Shown here piece by piece: positions 62,733 to 64,000 of a DNA stretch of 64,000 nucleotides (its first letter is position 1; each line of letters begins with the position of its first letter). The notes beneath the pieces were generated by a model that made no database searches, was not told the DNA's origin, and saw nothing but the letters and a program-made list of their open reading frames with translations. This stretch comes from Bin5 sp965218625 (GTDB lineage: Bacteria; Chloroflexota; Anaerolineae; Caldilineales; Caldilineaceae): assembly GCA_965218625.1 (NCBI GenBank), contig CBDCLG010000012.1, forward strand, positions 428,577-492,576, in the 5' to 3' direction. The translations under genes were made by a program, and so were the position numbers.

Positions 62733-63571
62733 CTACCGATGACGCGTCCAGGCCGGGTCGGCGAAGCGGGTGCGGATCAGTTCGGCGCTGCGTCGTAGCT
62801 CCCTCGCTGAGAGTGTCCCCGGCTGCAAGGTCAAGCCCCAGCGCCGAAGCAAAGCCTTCGGCCATGGCCGAGGCCACTCGCGGGAACGCAAGGTTTTCTG
62901 AGTCTGGCGGCACGTCCAGCGCATCGGCCAAAGTGATGGCCAACCGAGGCAGCTGACTGCCGCAGGCGCTTCTTTTCCGCACAGGAGACGGCAAGAACGT
63001 CGACCAGGCGGGTGATATCGCCCCACAGCGGGAGGCTGCCGTGCTGCGAAGGACATAGCCTCTGCGGCGGCTCTGTGCGCTGCCCATCAGTTTGAGCCCA
63101 TCCGCTGTGATCTCGTAGGCGCTGGGCGCCTCAAAGCAGGCAGCCGAAAGGTCACGGGACGCGCGCGTGCGCGCGCCGGCCTTGTTTGCGACAAGCCCCA
63201 GGAGTTCGAGGCCGGAAAGCAGGCCGTTGCTGAAGCGCAGGTAGGCGTCCATCACGCCGCCGGACATGAGAGGTTCTGTGAATCGCCCCGGCGACAGAGT
63301 AGGTAAGCTCGTCGGTATGCAGGATTGCGCGGCCGCCCGTAGTTCGCCGCACCAGGTCATAGCCGCGGGCGGCGAGCTGCTTTTCGTCGACATCAGCCGC
63401 CTTCTGATGCCGACCGAGGCTGACAGTGGGGAGATGCCAGCGGTAAAAGCGCAACGAGGGCGGCACTGCGCCTTCGGCTGCGGCCTCGGCGATCGCCTCG
63501 TCAACCGCCATGTTGGCCGCGCCGGAGCGAGGAGACTCTTCGATGATCAAACGCCAGTGCGGACTCGGCAT
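62733..63571 (-). pseudogene. lplA: Lipoate-protein ligase A-type protein, at least four frameshifts
   Basis: The BPL/LplA family protein is recovered by joining frames. MPSPHWRLIIEESPRSGAANMAVDEAIAE through LVRRTTGGRAILHTDELTYSVAG (RRTTGGRA is the signature with the G-G-R-A core) runs to about 63286. RFTEPLMSGGVMDAYLRFSNG to GSAQSRRRGYVL follows, then QHGSLPLWGDITRLVDVL, then LPRLAITLADALDV to ALGLDL, then GTLSARELRRSAEL and the end FADPAWTRHR. Breaks at 63286-63289 and 62817-62820 are C4 runs on the plus strand; the others are near 63049 and 62955. Either a sequencing-error cluster or a decayed gene. It could be octanoyltransferase (LipM) rather than LplA. Confidence 0.75.
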
Positions 63572-63626
63572 TGCCAGTTGCCAACAAGCTTGTTGAAGAC
63601 GTTTCTCGACACTCTGACCAGGTTGC

Positions 63627-64000
63627 TTAAGGCTCCACAGGTGGAATCAGCTCCACGCAGACTGGGGCGCCTTCCACCGAGACAGAGGCGCCTTCGACGT
63701 TGTGAGGCTGCTTGACGATTGCCAGCGCCAGCGGTCCGCGCGTTGGGCTAAGTCCACTGCTGGTGACGGACCCTACACTGCGGCCGTCAACGCTGACGGG
63801 GTCGCCTGCGGTCAGGGGCAGTTCGCAACACAGTCGGACGAGCGAACGCGTCACCTTGTCGTAGGTAACCTGTCGGGCGATGATCTCCTGGCCTGTGTAG
63901 CAACCTTTGTTCTCAGCACAGACCCATGCCAGTCCAGCTTCGAGCGGATTGAACGCGTCAGTCAGCTCGCTTCCCGGTTGGGGGCGGCCCAGTTCGACGC
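63627..64000 (-). CDS. ygfZ: YgfZ/GcvT-like folate-binding protein, 5' part beyond the window
   Basis: The visible C-terminal 123 residues include the YgfZ signature KGCYTGQEIIARQVTYDK (Cys and Gln-Glu conserved) and the barrel-like end LPLTAGDPVSVDGRSVGSVTS. YgfZ helps synthesis or repair of some Fe-S enzymes, such as lipoyl synthase and MiaB, using folate. Its neighbour here is the lipoate ligase gene 56 bases downstream, a sensible link because lipoyl synthase is a YgfZ client. GcvT of the glycine cleavage system is excluded by the signature. Confidence 0.9.
   Translation of the reverse strand, partial: VELGRPQPGSELTDAFNPLEAGLAWVCAENKGCYTGQEIIARQVTYDKVTRSLVRLCCELPLTAGDPVSVDGRSVGSVTSSGLSPTRGPLALAIVKQPHNVEGASVSVEGAPVCVELIPPVEP

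Overview
The window looks like a chromosome segment of an uncultivated bacterium of the phylum Chloroflexota, probably Anaerolineae/Caldilineae-like. This is inferred from the gene mix and was not tested by a search: G+C-rich DNA, good sigma70-type promoters, a two-piece XdhC, CO-dehydrogenase-type genes, many enolase-superfamily enzymes, and extracytoplasmic proteins with Pro/Thr-rich linkers. No phage, transposase or CRISPR array was seen. The rRNA-free segment carries three RNA genes: tRNA-Ser(GGA), SRP RNA and tmRNA.

Layout. 1-3.4 kb (minus strand): fabF (cut by the window edge) with its own strong promoter, then the pyrimidine operon pyrC-pyrB. 3.5-6.7 kb: haem genes hemC-hemD-hemB. 6.8-8.9 kb: tRNA-Ser, SRP RNA, a frameshifted MFS transporter, and ssrA. 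9.3-11.2 kb: a small accessory island with a DUF6978-like/DUF1828-DUF1829 pair and an MntA/HepT pair whose HepT lacks its R and H catalytic residues. 11.2-14.6 kb (minus): an aldo-keto reductase and a secreted protein gene split by a 553-bp tandem duplication. 14.7-18.5 kb (minus): cupin, Gfo/Idh/MocA dehydrogenase, UPF0261 (Tm-1 N-terminal type) and a TIM-barrel protein (Tm-1 C-terminal type). 18.7-21.3 kb: DinB protein, a gene-poor 1 kb, and a mandelate racemase-family enzyme.

21.8-30.4 kb: a form II (AYRGAGR) CO-dehydrogenase-type molybdenum hydroxylase cluster, coxG-coxS-coxL-coxM, followed by a P-loop kinase-like protein, the cofactor-maturation pair coxD (MoxR ATPase) and coxE (VWA), and two XdhC-family proteins. 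It runs into glycolate oxidase glcD-glcE-qor-glcF (30.4-35.4 kb). 35.7-40.3 kb (minus): oligopeptidase B, an orphan protein, a sulfotransferase-like protein and a class IV aminotransferase. 41.2-50.1 kb: a probable acid-sugar or related carbon catabolic cluster with two enolase-superfamily enzymes, a Gfo/Idh dehydrogenase, a PhyH dioxygenase, an ADP-ribosylglycohydrolase and a DUF1907 protein, interrupted by a methyltransferase and a GT39-like membrane protein. 50.1-55.4 kb: MATE-like exporter, GH13 glycosidase, lipid kinase, membrane protein. 55.6-62.4 kb: argF, the c-di-AMP pair cdaA-cdaR, der, an M28 peptidase and lgt. 62.4-64 kb (minus): ygfZ (cut by the edge), lplA and DUF503.

Quality note: at least seven genes, including the normally essential lgt, are broken by single-base frameshifts. 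Many of these lie in G/C runs and are otherwise free of decay. This points to sequencing or assembly indels rather than true pseudogenes. Affected genes are given as one merged locus.
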